Positions 1 to 5,086 of a DNA stretch of 5,141 bases are shown piece after piece. The DNA lies in the NCBI GenBank assembly GCA_964563545.1, contig CAZLXB010000056.1, forward strand, positions 1 through 5,141. Reading direction: 5' to 3'. The DNA is from Casp-actino8 sp964563545 (GTDB taxonomy: Bacteria > Actinomycetota > Acidimicrobiia > Acidimicrobiales > Ilumatobacteraceae). The number at the start of each line of letters is the position of its first letter. Within the stretch, counting starts at the first letter, position 1. Below the pieces are notes generated by a model. It made no database searches, had not been told where the DNA came from, and saw nothing but the letters and a program-made list of their open reading frames with translations. The position numbers and the translations under genes were made by a program.

Positions 1-1
1 G

Positions 2-55
2 CAGCGACTCGACACGCTCACCTACGAGTACCGCTTCGGCGACAACGCGCGCTGA
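2..55 (+). CDS. C-terminal end of an unidentified protein (partial, cut by window start)
   Basis: Frame 2 reads QRLDTLTYEYRFGDNAR and then TGA at 53-55. The composition (alternating hydrophobic/aromatic residues, a Y-E-Y-R-F strand) is protein-like, while the other two forward frames give Ser/Thr/Arg-rich or Arg/Leu-rich text typical of off-frame GC-rich DNA. Only 17 residues are visible, so no family can be named. The stop lies 8 bp before the stop of the oppositely oriented carotenoid oxygenase gene, so this would be a tight convergent pair. The call rests on one short open frame and on gene-packing logic. Confidence 0.4.
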   Translation, partial: QRLDTLTYEYRFGDNAR

Positions 56-63
56 ACCACGTT

Positions 64-1431
64 CTACTTCGGGTCCGGGCACCAGTTGCCGTGGAACCCG
101 AACGGCACGCGCTGCGGCAACTTCACGCGGGCCACGTAGCCGCGGGCGAAATCACTCGCGTCGAGCACCGCGAACTCGGCCGAGTCGGTGTTCCCGTCGT
201 GCACGAAGGTGACCAACCAGCCGTCGTCTTCTTCGGTACTACCGGGCCGGGCCACGAACACCGGCTCGCCAGCCGCTCGTCCGGCACCGTGGTCGAACAT
301 CTCGCGCTTACCCGTGTGGAGGTCGTGCTTGAGCGTCGGCCAATACATGGAGTCCGGATCGGGCTGAGCGCAGTAGCCGTAGCGATAGGGCTTGCCCGTG
401 AGGGCGCCGCGATGGCGCGGGAACTCGTTCGGAGTCTCGTCGATCGTGGTGACCGCCACGCGCTTGGTCCGTGGGTCGATCTCCCAGCGAACCAACCTGG
501 GCAGTGAGTCCCCGAACGGACCATTGGTGTCATTGCGCATCATCACGTCGTAGAACGAGACATCGACGACCACCTTGCCGTCGGGCGTGTCGTACGAATT
601 CAGCGGGTGGAACACGTAACCAACCGGCACGTCGATCCAGACGATGTCGGCCGCCGTGCCCTCACGCGGCATGAGTCCGACTCGGTTGCCGTAGTCGTCG
701 TTCCACCGGAAAGGAAAAGACCGACCGGAGAAGGCGAGATCGAGGTCGACGAGAACCGGCTGGTCGTAAACGATGACGTACCGATCGGTGATCGACATGT
801 CGTGCACCATCGACATGCCGGGCAGCGGAATGTCGACCGTGCGGTTCACCCGACCGTCCTTACCTACGCGCACGTACTGGACGTGATCCATCCACTCGGC
901 CCAGGCGTAGACGATCGCGTGCATCTCGCCAGTGGTCGGATCGATCTTGGGGTGGGCGGTGAATGCACCGGGGAGGGTTCCGTAAAAATCGTTGCGGCCC
1001 ACGGTCTCGAGTTCGTAGGTGAGCTCCACGGGGCAACCTCCGGCTTCGACCATGGCCCACGTGGTGCCGGCGAACGATCCGACGTTGGTGTTGGGGCCAC
1101 CCGTCGAGTTGTTCCAATTGCGACCGGGGATGTCGGGCGTTCCGCGCACCTGGCTCACGTGCGACGAGCCGACGTAACGATTGCGGTACCACTCGGCGCG
1201 GCCCTCGCGTAGCCGGATGCCGTGCACCATGCCGTCGCCGATGAACCAGTGGTGCGTCACCGGATCAACGGGCGCGATCGGGTTCGGTCCGTTGCGCAGA
1301 TAACGGCCGTTGAGTTCCTTGGGGAGTTCGCCGATCACCGGCAGGTCGATGGCCGTGACTTCTTCGGTGACCGGCGCGTAATTACCGACGAGATAGCGGT
1401 TCGACGACGGGGCTTCGGACGTGGTGCTCAT
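64..1431 (-). CDS. Carotenoid oxygenase (RPE65/CCD/lignostilbene dioxygenase family)
   Basis: This 455-residue protein is a non-haem iron dioxygenase of the carotenoid cleavage family, which splits conjugated double bonds of carotenoids, apocarotenoids or stilbenes with O2 to give two carbonyl products. The family fold is a seven-bladed propeller with iron held by four histidines. The matching residues are H160 (TAHPKID), H210 (MVHDMS), H275 (FHPLNSYD) and H447 (FGFHGNW). The second-shell glutamates are also present: E130 (MVEAGG), E336 (NEFPRH) and E389 (GEPVFV). The N-terminal hallmarks NGRYLRNGPNP (41-51) and HWFIGDGMVHG (61-71) are intact. Length is normal for bacterial members and no residue needed for activity seems missing. 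There is no signal peptide, so it is probably cytosolic. I chose ATG 1431; TTG 1467 and GTG 1461 lie inside the promoter palindrome and would add a non-conserved 10-12-residue leader. No Shine-Dalgarno precedes ATG 1431, which suits a leaderless message. The substrate is unknown; apocarotenoid and stilbene-type cleavage are both possible. Confidence 0.95.
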   Translation of the reverse strand: MSTTSEAPSSNRYLVGNYAPVTEEVTAIDLPVIGELPKELNGRYLRNGPNPIAPVDPVTHHWFIGDGMVHGIRLREGRAEWYRNRYVGSSHVSQVRGTPDIPGRNWNNSTGGPNTNVGSFAGTTWAMVEAGGCPVELTYELETVGRNDFYGTLPGAFTAHPKIDPTTGEMHAIVYAWAEWMDHVQYVRVGKDGRVNRTVDIPLPGMSMVHDMSITDRYVIVYDQPVLVDLDLAFSGRSFPFRWNDDYGNRVGLMPREGTAADIVWIDVPVGYVFHPLNSYDTPDGKVVVDVSFYDVMMRNDTNGPFGDSLPRLVRWEIDPRTKRVAVTTIDETPNEFPRHRGALTGKPYRYGYCAQPDPDSMYWPTLKHDLHTGKREMFDHGAGRAAGEPVFVARPGSTEEDDGWLVTFVHDGNTDSAEFAVLDASDFARGYVARVKLPQRVPFGFHGNWCPDPK

Positions 1432-1433
1432 CT

Positions 1434-1442
1434 GACAGTGTC
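1434..1442. promoter_or_regulatory. Candidate TetR operator, proximal half (GACAGTGTC)
   Basis: This 9-bp odd-length palindrome is centred on 1438 and begins 2 bp upstream of the oxygenase ATG. It repeats the core of the 13-bp palindrome centred on 1461, with the central base being G instead of C. The two centres are 23 bp apart, about two helical turns, so two dimers could sit on a similar face. The two copies also form a 10-bp inverted repeat with each other (1433-1442 and 1457-1466). Occupancy here would cover the oxygenase -10 and start codon. Binding by the neighbouring TetR is inferred from position and symmetry only. Confidence 0.55.
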
Positions 1443-1467
1443 TATTCGCTGTGGTTGACACTGTCAA
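1439..1467 (-). promoter_or_regulatory. Promoter of the carotenoid oxygenase gene, probably leaderless
   Basis: On the minus strand TTGACA (1467-1462) is followed by a 17-bp spacer and TAGACA (1444-1439), a weaker -10 that lacks the final T. Seven bases then lead to ATG 1431, so initiation at or next to the start codon is expected. The -35 shares the central palindrome with the opposing promoter, and the -10 overlaps the second operator-like copy. The weaker -10 and double coverage suggest tighter control than for the regulator gene. Confidence 0.45.
1455..1467. promoter_or_regulatory. Candidate TetR operator, main palindrome TTGACACTGTCAA
   Basis: This is a perfect 13-bp palindrome about a central C at 1461, in the 58 bp between the two divergent start codons. 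TetR-family regulators usually bind short palindromes in the gap between themselves and a divergent target, so this is the natural operator. Each arm is also a consensus -35 hexamer: TTGACA at 1455-1460 on the plus strand and the same word on the minus strand at 1467-1462. One bound dimer would therefore block both promoters. Confidence 0.65.
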
Positions 1468-1483
1468 GAGAGGGATTTAGGAT
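1455..1483 (+). promoter_or_regulatory. Promoter of the tetR-family gene, probably leaderless
   Basis: A perfect -35 (TTGACA, 1455-1460) is followed by a 17-bp spacer and TAGGAT at 1478-1483, which fits the TANNNT form of actinobacterial -10 boxes. Six bases then separate the -10 from the GTG start at 1490. A transcript starting about 7 nt past the -10 would begin at the start codon itself. No Shine-Dalgarno is present, which agrees with a leaderless mRNA. The -35 overlaps the palindromic operator, so the gene is likely autoregulated. Confidence 0.6.
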
Positions 1484-1489
1484 TCCTTT

Positions 1490-2083
1490 GTGGCCCCCGT
1501 GACTTTGCGTGAGACCGTTCTCAAGGCGGCCGTCGAGTACATCGCCGAACACGGTCCCGACGGATTGTCGTTCCGGCAAGTCGCACTGGCTGCCGGTGTG
1601 AGCCACCAGGCCCCGTACCACCACTTCACCGACCGCAAGGGAATCTTCTCGGCCATTGCTGCCGAGGGCTACGAGTTGTTCACTCGGGCCATGCTCGACG
1701 CCTTGGCCCGTGACTCCGATGAACCCGCTGCCGATCTGCTCGAGAGCTACGTGGAATTCGCTCTCTCCCACCGCGGGCACTTCCGAGTGATGTTCCGTCC
1801 GGACCTGTGCTCACTCGCCGACGACCCTGAACTTCAACGAGTGGCTGACGGATCTTTCGACGTACTCGTGGATTTCGTGCGCACCGAACTCGGACCCAAG
1901 GCCTCGATCGTCGACATCCGCGCCCGCGCCACGGCCATGTGGTCGTTGGCGCACGGCTTGGCGACGCTCCTCATCGATGGACCCCTCGAGCCCAAGATCG
2001 GCCCGGTCAAGAACCGGCGCGCGCTCATCCGAGCCGTGGCCCAGCAATCGGGACTCGTCTCACCCAAATCACGTCGACGCTGA
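1490..2083 (+). CDS. TetR/AcrR-family transcriptional regulator with WHG-type C-terminal domain
   Basis: This 197-residue protein is a one-component repressor of normal TetR length. Residues about 5-60 form the DNA-binding domain: helix 1 (ETVLKAAVEYIAEHG), the G-x-D-G-L-S-F turn, and the helix-turn-helix FRQVALAAGVSHQAPYHHF ending in the family signature Y-x-H-F (43-46). The C-terminal ligand and dimer domain carries FALSHRGHFRVMF (90-102) and W151-SLA-HG (155-156), the pattern for which the WHG domain (TetR_C_33, PF13305) is named. It has a basic tail (SPKSRRR). The start is GTG 1490; a second in-frame GTG at 1499 is possible, but only 1490 suits the -10 spacing. It diverges from the carotenoid oxygenase gene and probably represses that gene and itself through the palindromes between them. 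Its ligand is unknown; an apocarotenoid, aromatic aldehyde or related substrate or product is an inference from the neighbour. It ends 5 bp from the stop of the convergent HNH gene. Confidence 0.92.
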   Translation: MAPVTLRETVLKAAVEYIAEHGPDGLSFRQVALAAGVSHQAPYHHFTDRKGIFSAIAAEGYELFTRAMLDALARDSDEPAADLLESYVEFALSHRGHFRVMFRPDLCSLADDPELQRVADGSFDVLVDFVRTELGPKASIVDIRARATAMWSLAHGLATLLIDGPLEPKIGPVKNRRALIRAVAQQSGLVSPKSRRR

Positions 2084-2088
2084 GGCCC

Positions 2089-3351
2089 TTAGGTTGGCAC
2101 CAATCGCCGCCCATCGGGAGCGGTGACGTGGGTGGACCTCGTCGATTCGTCGAAGTGGGTTCGGTACCCGTGGACCTTCAAGCGATTGTGTCTTCGGCAG
2201 AGTGGATCGGCGTTGGCCACGTCGGTCTCACCGCCTTCCATCCACGGAACCCGGTGATCGACATCGCAGGTGAGCACATCGCAACCAGGCCAGATGCAAC
2301 GACGCCGGCGGATGAGCGCCGCCGCCCGCGCGCCACCCGTGAACAGACGCGAGCGACGTCCGAGCCCGACCGGCACCCCCGCTGAGTTCACGACCACTCG
2401 GCGCACTTGGGCAACAAGTGATGTGGCGACTACATCGACGGGGTCGAGCGGAATGCCGGCGGTCGTCTCGCAGCGAGTATCGAGCACGTCTTCGCCGGGG
2501 CGGATGAGCGAACCGAGCTTCGAATCACGCTCCATGGCGGCCAACGTGCGTTCGTACGTGGTCTGATCGATCACGATGTTGACCAGCGGCTCGGGCGAAG
2601 GGCCGAATTGGCCGGCCGCTGAGGCAAAGACTGCGTACAACGCGTCGGCACGCCGTTGCTTGGACGTGCGAGCGAGCGAAGTGGGCGACAATCCGAGCGC
2701 ATCACGTTCGGCGAGATCGCGGGCGAGTTCGGCCTGAACGTACTTCTCGAACACCTCGGCCATGAGGGCTCCCTGACCGTTGCCGACCTTCGCATCGACG
2801 AACGTCGTGTTGCCAAGAGTGTTCACGGTGGCATCACGACCCTCGTGGGCGGCTTCGTGCGACTGATGTGCTCCATCGGCGTCGGCCAACTGCTCCCAGC
2901 GGGTGGCCAGACGGTCGAAGTCGTCGCACGAAAGCGTGCGTGCGTAGTGCGCGAGCGTCTCCATGAAGTCGGGTAACTGATCCGTCACCCGCTTGTTGGC
3001 CTGCAGACCGGCGAGACGAGCAACCGGCGCCGAGGCCATGTCGCCGGCGGCCATCGACTCCCCCACTTCGGGGTAGTTGCGCACGAGGTCGGCCACCCGC
3101 GCCGCCCGCTTGGCTTCCGAAGTCGACCAATTCACATGGGCTCGCAACCATGATGCGATGGTGAAGCAGCCGTCTTCCTGATACCAACACTGCGATTGCA
3201 CCCGACCAACCAGGCGCGCAGTCGCTGCATCGAGGTGCCGCTTCAATCGTTCGATCTCCACCAGCACCTCGCGCGCCTCCGCGGCCGACGACAGCGAAGC
3301 GACACGTGCGTCCACCAAACCACACACATCGGTGAGGTCGGACGTCGTCAT
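2089..3351 (-). CDS. 13E12-family protein: DUF222 domain with C-terminal HNH endonuclease domain
   Basis: Numbering is from ATG 3351 (420 residues). Residues about 20-330 form the alpha-helical DUF222 region, including RLKRHLDAATARLVGRV and a tryptophan-rich stretch (CFTIASWLRAHVNWS) after a QCWYQEDG turn. The C-terminal HNH domain reads CIWPGC (C352, C357), then C362-DVDH (D365, H366), GG-T-DVAN (N380) and LCRRHN (C385, H388, N389). Zinc ligands are probably C352, C357, C385 and H388, and H366 is the likely catalytic histidine. The usual next histidine of C-x2-H-H is N389 here. The family is multicopy in actinobacteria (REP13E12 in mycobacteria) and its role is poorly known; DNA cleavage is expected from the domain but not shown. 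No signal peptide or integrase is nearby. The frame stays open to TTG 3399, adding 16 residues; neither start has a good Shine-Dalgarno. TACGGT ends 7 nt before ATG 3351, which could be a leaderless -10 but is weak. Confidence 0.9.
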   Translation of the reverse strand: MTTSDLTDVCGLVDARVASLSSAAEAREVLVEIERLKRHLDAATARLVGRVQSQCWYQEDGCFTIASWLRAHVNWSTSEAKRAARVADLVRNYPEVGESMAAGDMASAPVARLAGLQANKRVTDQLPDFMETLAHYARTLSCDDFDRLATRWEQLADADGAHQSHEAAHEGRDATVNTLGNTTFVDAKVGNGQGALMAEVFEKYVQAELARDLAERDALGLSPTSLARTSKQRRADALYAVFASAAGQFGPSPEPLVNIVIDQTTYERTLAAMERDSKLGSLIRPGEDVLDTRCETTAGIPLDPVDVVATSLVAQVRRVVVNSAGVPVGLGRRSRLFTGGARAAALIRRRRCIWPGCDVLTCDVDHRVPWMEGGETDVANADPLCRRHNRLKVHGYRTHFDESTRSTHVTAPDGRRLVPT

Positions 3352-3416
3352 GAGTCCGACCGTAAGTGGGGGGTGTTGCAGGGTTTCCGAATTGGTCAAC
3401 CACTAGGTGGGGGACT

Positions 3417-3429
3417 AATCAGTCTGATT
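3417..3429. promoter_or_regulatory. Perfect 13-bp palindrome AATCAGTCTGATT in divergent intergenic region
   Basis: The palindrome is centred on T3423 and lies between the HNH gene and the propeller gene. It is flanked by ACTAAT (3414-3419) and ATTAGT (3431-3436), a second, asymmetrically placed inverted pair. The AT-rich composition stands out from the surrounding GC-rich DNA, so this is the likely promoter/operator zone. I could not settle on a convincing -35/-10 pair on either strand. An operator is inferred from symmetry and position; no cognate regulator is visible next to it. Confidence 0.4.
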
Positions 3430-3434
3430 TATTA

Positions 3435-3481
3435 GTGTGATCTCTCCGGCCCCTCCTGGCCGCATCCCGCGGAGATCACAC
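3435..3481 (+). promoter_or_regulatory. Leader hairpin overlapping the propeller gene's ribosome binding site
   Basis: GTGTGATCTC (3435-3444) and GAGATCACAC (3472-3481) are perfect 10-bp complements around a 27-nt loop. The loop contains a second 5-bp stem, CGGCC (3447-3451) with GGCCG (3458-3462), closing the hexaloop CCTCCT. The right arm contains most of GGAG (3471-3474), the only Shine-Dalgarno-like element before ATG 3486. If transcribed whole, the folded leader would hide the ribosome binding site. As DNA the same arms could be a split operator. A terminator is unlikely because no T-run follows. Confidence 0.5.
3471..3474 (+). promoter_or_regulatory. Ribosome binding site GGAG of the propeller gene
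   Basis: GGAG lies 11 nt before ATG 3486, slightly further than the usual 5-9 nt. It supports this ATG because no other start in this frame has a purine-rich element upstream. It is embedded in the right arm of the leader hairpin. Confidence 0.5.
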
Positions 3482-3485
3482 CACG

Positions 3486-5042
3486 ATGAACGCTTCTCGA
3501 ACCAACCAGATCCGCAAGTCCGGGATTCTTGGAATCCTGGTTGCCGCCCTCGCGGGTGGCTTGGCCGAAGCTCCTTTGTCGGCGACCCCTACCCGCCCGG
3601 CCTCGATCTCGGCCTGCGCTCCCGCGGTCTCGGCCGACATCAGTGTCGCCGACGTTCCGTGGGGAATCACCATGCAACCCGATGAACAAAGGGCGTTCAT
3701 TGCTCATCCAGGGATCGACTCGATTTCAGTGATCGATACCGAGTCCAACACTCTGATCGTGGGCCCAACCGCCATCAGCGACGGAGCGAGGGACATCGCC
3801 TTCAGTCCCAGTGGCGAAGTCGGGTACGTCGCAGATTCGTTGACCAATACGGTGACCCGGATCGACCCGGCCACCCCGGGCGCGATACCCGGGCCCATCG
3901 TGGTCGGGAACTCTCCCTACGCAGTGCTGTTCAGCCCTGATGGCTCGCGCGTGTACGTGGCCAACGCTGGTGATGACTCCGTATCGGTGATCGACACTTC
4001 CGGGCCCACCGTGACTTCCACGATCGCAGTGGGAAACTTTCCCTACGCCATGGCGATCAGTGCCGACGGGCGCACGTTGTACGTCGCCAATTTTCACGCC
4101 GCCTCGGTGTCGGTCGTGGATACCGATTCAGGCACCGTGACCGGAACGATCAGTGGCATCAGCGGACCCGCTGGCGCGGCGCTCAGTCCGGATGGCTCCC
4201 GTCTCTATGTGCCCAACTACCACCACGGCACATTGTCGGTCATCGACACGAGCACCAACTCGATCGTCGGCACTCCGATCACCGTCGGCACCAACCCACA
4301 TGGGATCGCCATCAGCCCCGATGGCGAATTCGTCATCGTCACCAATCAGACTTCCAACTCAGTATCGATCATCGACACCTCGACCGATCTCGTTGTGTGG
4401 ACGATTTCGGTGGGTGGGTTTCCCTTCGATGTGGCGATCAGCGCCGACGGACGGCGCGCGTACGTCACCAACTACTCCTCCGACACGGTGTCGGTGATCG
4501 ACATGAACTGTCCGGTGTCGAGGCGGATCGCCGCCCGTCGCCTCACCTTCGACCCATCCGGGGGAGAGTGCGGCGGCCACACGACCAACTGGATCATCAG
4601 ATTCCGCGGCCACTACCAACTGCCGTCGAGTACCGAGTGTCACCGTGACGGTCACGTGTTCCTCGGCTGGACTCGCGACCCGGCACGAACGAGCCCCGAC
4701 GACATCTTGACCACGCGCATCACCGACTCGGCCGACCTGACGGCGGTGTGGGCGGCACTTCCTCCGGCACCCACCATCATCGGCGTCCTGGCCAACTTCT
4801 TGTGCTTCAGCAAGTGCGATTCGGTCCTGCTCGCGTGGTCGAGCAGTTCATCACCCACCGACACCGCGGCGATCTACTTGGACGACTCCGAGACGGAATG
4901 TCTCTCACGGGGCCGTTTGGAAGATGCTGAATGGTGCTGGATCTCCGGTCTCACCTCGGGCACGACCCATGCAGTGGGCATCGAATGGAACAACGCCTAC
5001 GGGACCGGACCGCGAAGTTCGGCGGAATTCTCTTTGCTCTGA
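3486..5042 (+). CDS. Secreted YVTN-type seven-bladed beta-propeller protein with Listeria-Bacteroides repeat and Cys-rich FN3-like tail
   Basis: This 518-residue protein is predicted to be exported. It has a basic N-terminus (R5, R10, K11), a hydrophobic segment (about 13-27) and Ala-x-Ala-type cleavage options near residues 27-33. Residues 51-341 hold seven repeats of 35-44 residues with the pattern VG-x-x-P-x-x-(hydrophobic)-x-S-PDG-x-x-(Y/A)-V-x-N…SVSVIDT, typical of the YVTN/surface-layer propeller family (NHL/Lactonase-like fold). Residues 352-422 resemble a Listeria-Bacteroides (InlB B-type) repeat: LTFDPSGGEC, then LPSSTEC, GHVFLGW and a closing ADLTAVW. Residues 425-518 look like an FN3/Ig domain beginning PPAPTIIGV. 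Eight cysteines follow the signal peptide: C44, C342, C361, C385, C440, C444, C472, C484. C44 and C342 flank the propeller and could lock it; C361 and C385 fall in the repeat. No LPXTG, PEP-CTERM or C-terminal membrane segment is seen, so release or non-covalent wall association is likely. Catalysis is not evident; adhesion or binding is the usual guess for this family. Confidence 0.9.
   Translation: MNASRTNQIRKSGILGILVAALAGGLAEAPLSATPTRPASISACAPAVSADISVADVPWGITMQPDEQRAFIAHPGIDSISVIDTESNTLIVGPTAISDGARDIAFSPSGEVGYVADSLTNTVTRIDPATPGAIPGPIVVGNSPYAVLFSPDGSRVYVANAGDDSVSVIDTSGPTVTSTIAVGNFPYAMAISADGRTLYVANFHAASVSVVDTDSGTVTGTISGISGPAGAALSPDGSRLYVPNYHHGTLSVIDTSTNSIVGTPITVGTNPHGIAISPDGEFVIVTNQTSNSVSIIDTSTDLVVWTISVGGFPFDVAISADGRRAYVTNYSSDTVSVIDMNCPVSRRIAARRLTFDPSGGECGGHTTNWIIRFRGHYQLPSSTECHRDGHVFLGWTRDPARTSPDDILTTRITDSADLTAVWAALPPAPTIIGVLANFLCFSKCDSVLLAWSSSSSPTDTAAIYLDDSETECLSRGRLEDAEWCWISGLTSGTTHAVGIEWNNAYGTGPRSSAEFSLL
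3636..4508 (+). repeat. Tandem coding repeat, seven propeller blades of about 126-129 bp
   Basis: Each unit encodes one blade. The anchor SVSVIDT (or TVTRIDP, SVSVVDT, TLSVIDT, SVSIIDT) recurs seven times. The TCGGT-x-ATCGACA-like DNA anchor starts at 3726, 3984, 4110, 4236, 4365 and 4491; steps are 258 (two units), 126, 126, 129 and 126 bp. Blades 3, 4, 6 and 7 are most alike, while blade 2 (95-137) and blade 5 (222-264) are most diverged. Third-position differences between copies show these are old duplications, not recent identical ones. Confidence 0.8.
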
Positions 5043-5054
5043 GAGCCAAGCGTG

Positions 5055-5078
5055 CTGGTCGACGACCAAGTCGACCAG
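5055..5078. terminator. Perfect 9-bp hairpin between convergent propeller and tRNA genes
   Basis: CTGGTCGAC (5055-5063) and GTCGACCAG (5070-5078) pair fully around a 6-nt loop. The hairpin starts 12 bp after the propeller stop and ends 8 bp from the tRNA 3' end, so it could end transcription from both sides. Neither strand has a T-run after the stem, so it is not a classical intrinsic terminator; U-poor hairpins at gene ends are common in actinobacteria. An alternative 5-bp stem, TGGTC with GACCA (5056-5068), competes with the main fold. Confidence 0.5.
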
Positions 5079-5086
5079 AGACGAAA

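Noticed and set aside
91..1212. Long rightward open frames opposite the carotenoid oxygenase (91-507, 607-1212)
   Set aside because: They are antisense to a gene with complete family motifs, and their translations are Arg/His/Val-rich with no recognisable domain, as expected from off-frame GC-rich DNA.
1432..1467. Extending the carotenoid oxygenase upstream to TTG 1467 (12 extra residues)
   Set aside because: These codons lie inside the -35 palindrome and spacer of the divergent promoter, the added residues are not family-like, and ATG 1431 has suitable -10 spacing.
2834..3403. Alternative leftward frame overlapping the HNH gene
   Set aside because: The translation is Arg/Gly-rich and low in structure; the overlapping frame has clear DUF222 sequence.
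3435..3481. Hairpin as an intrinsic terminator for upstream transcription
   Set aside because: No rightward gene ends upstream of it, no T-run follows, and it overlaps a ribosome binding site.
3726..4097. Leftward open frame opposite the propeller repeats
   Set aside because: It mirrors the repeated blade codons on the opposite strand and shows no independent motif.
3636..4508. Regular 126-bp periodicity as a CRISPR array or satellite
   Set aside because: The units are in-frame protein repeats without identical short repeats and unique spacers; the period matches 42-residue propeller blades.
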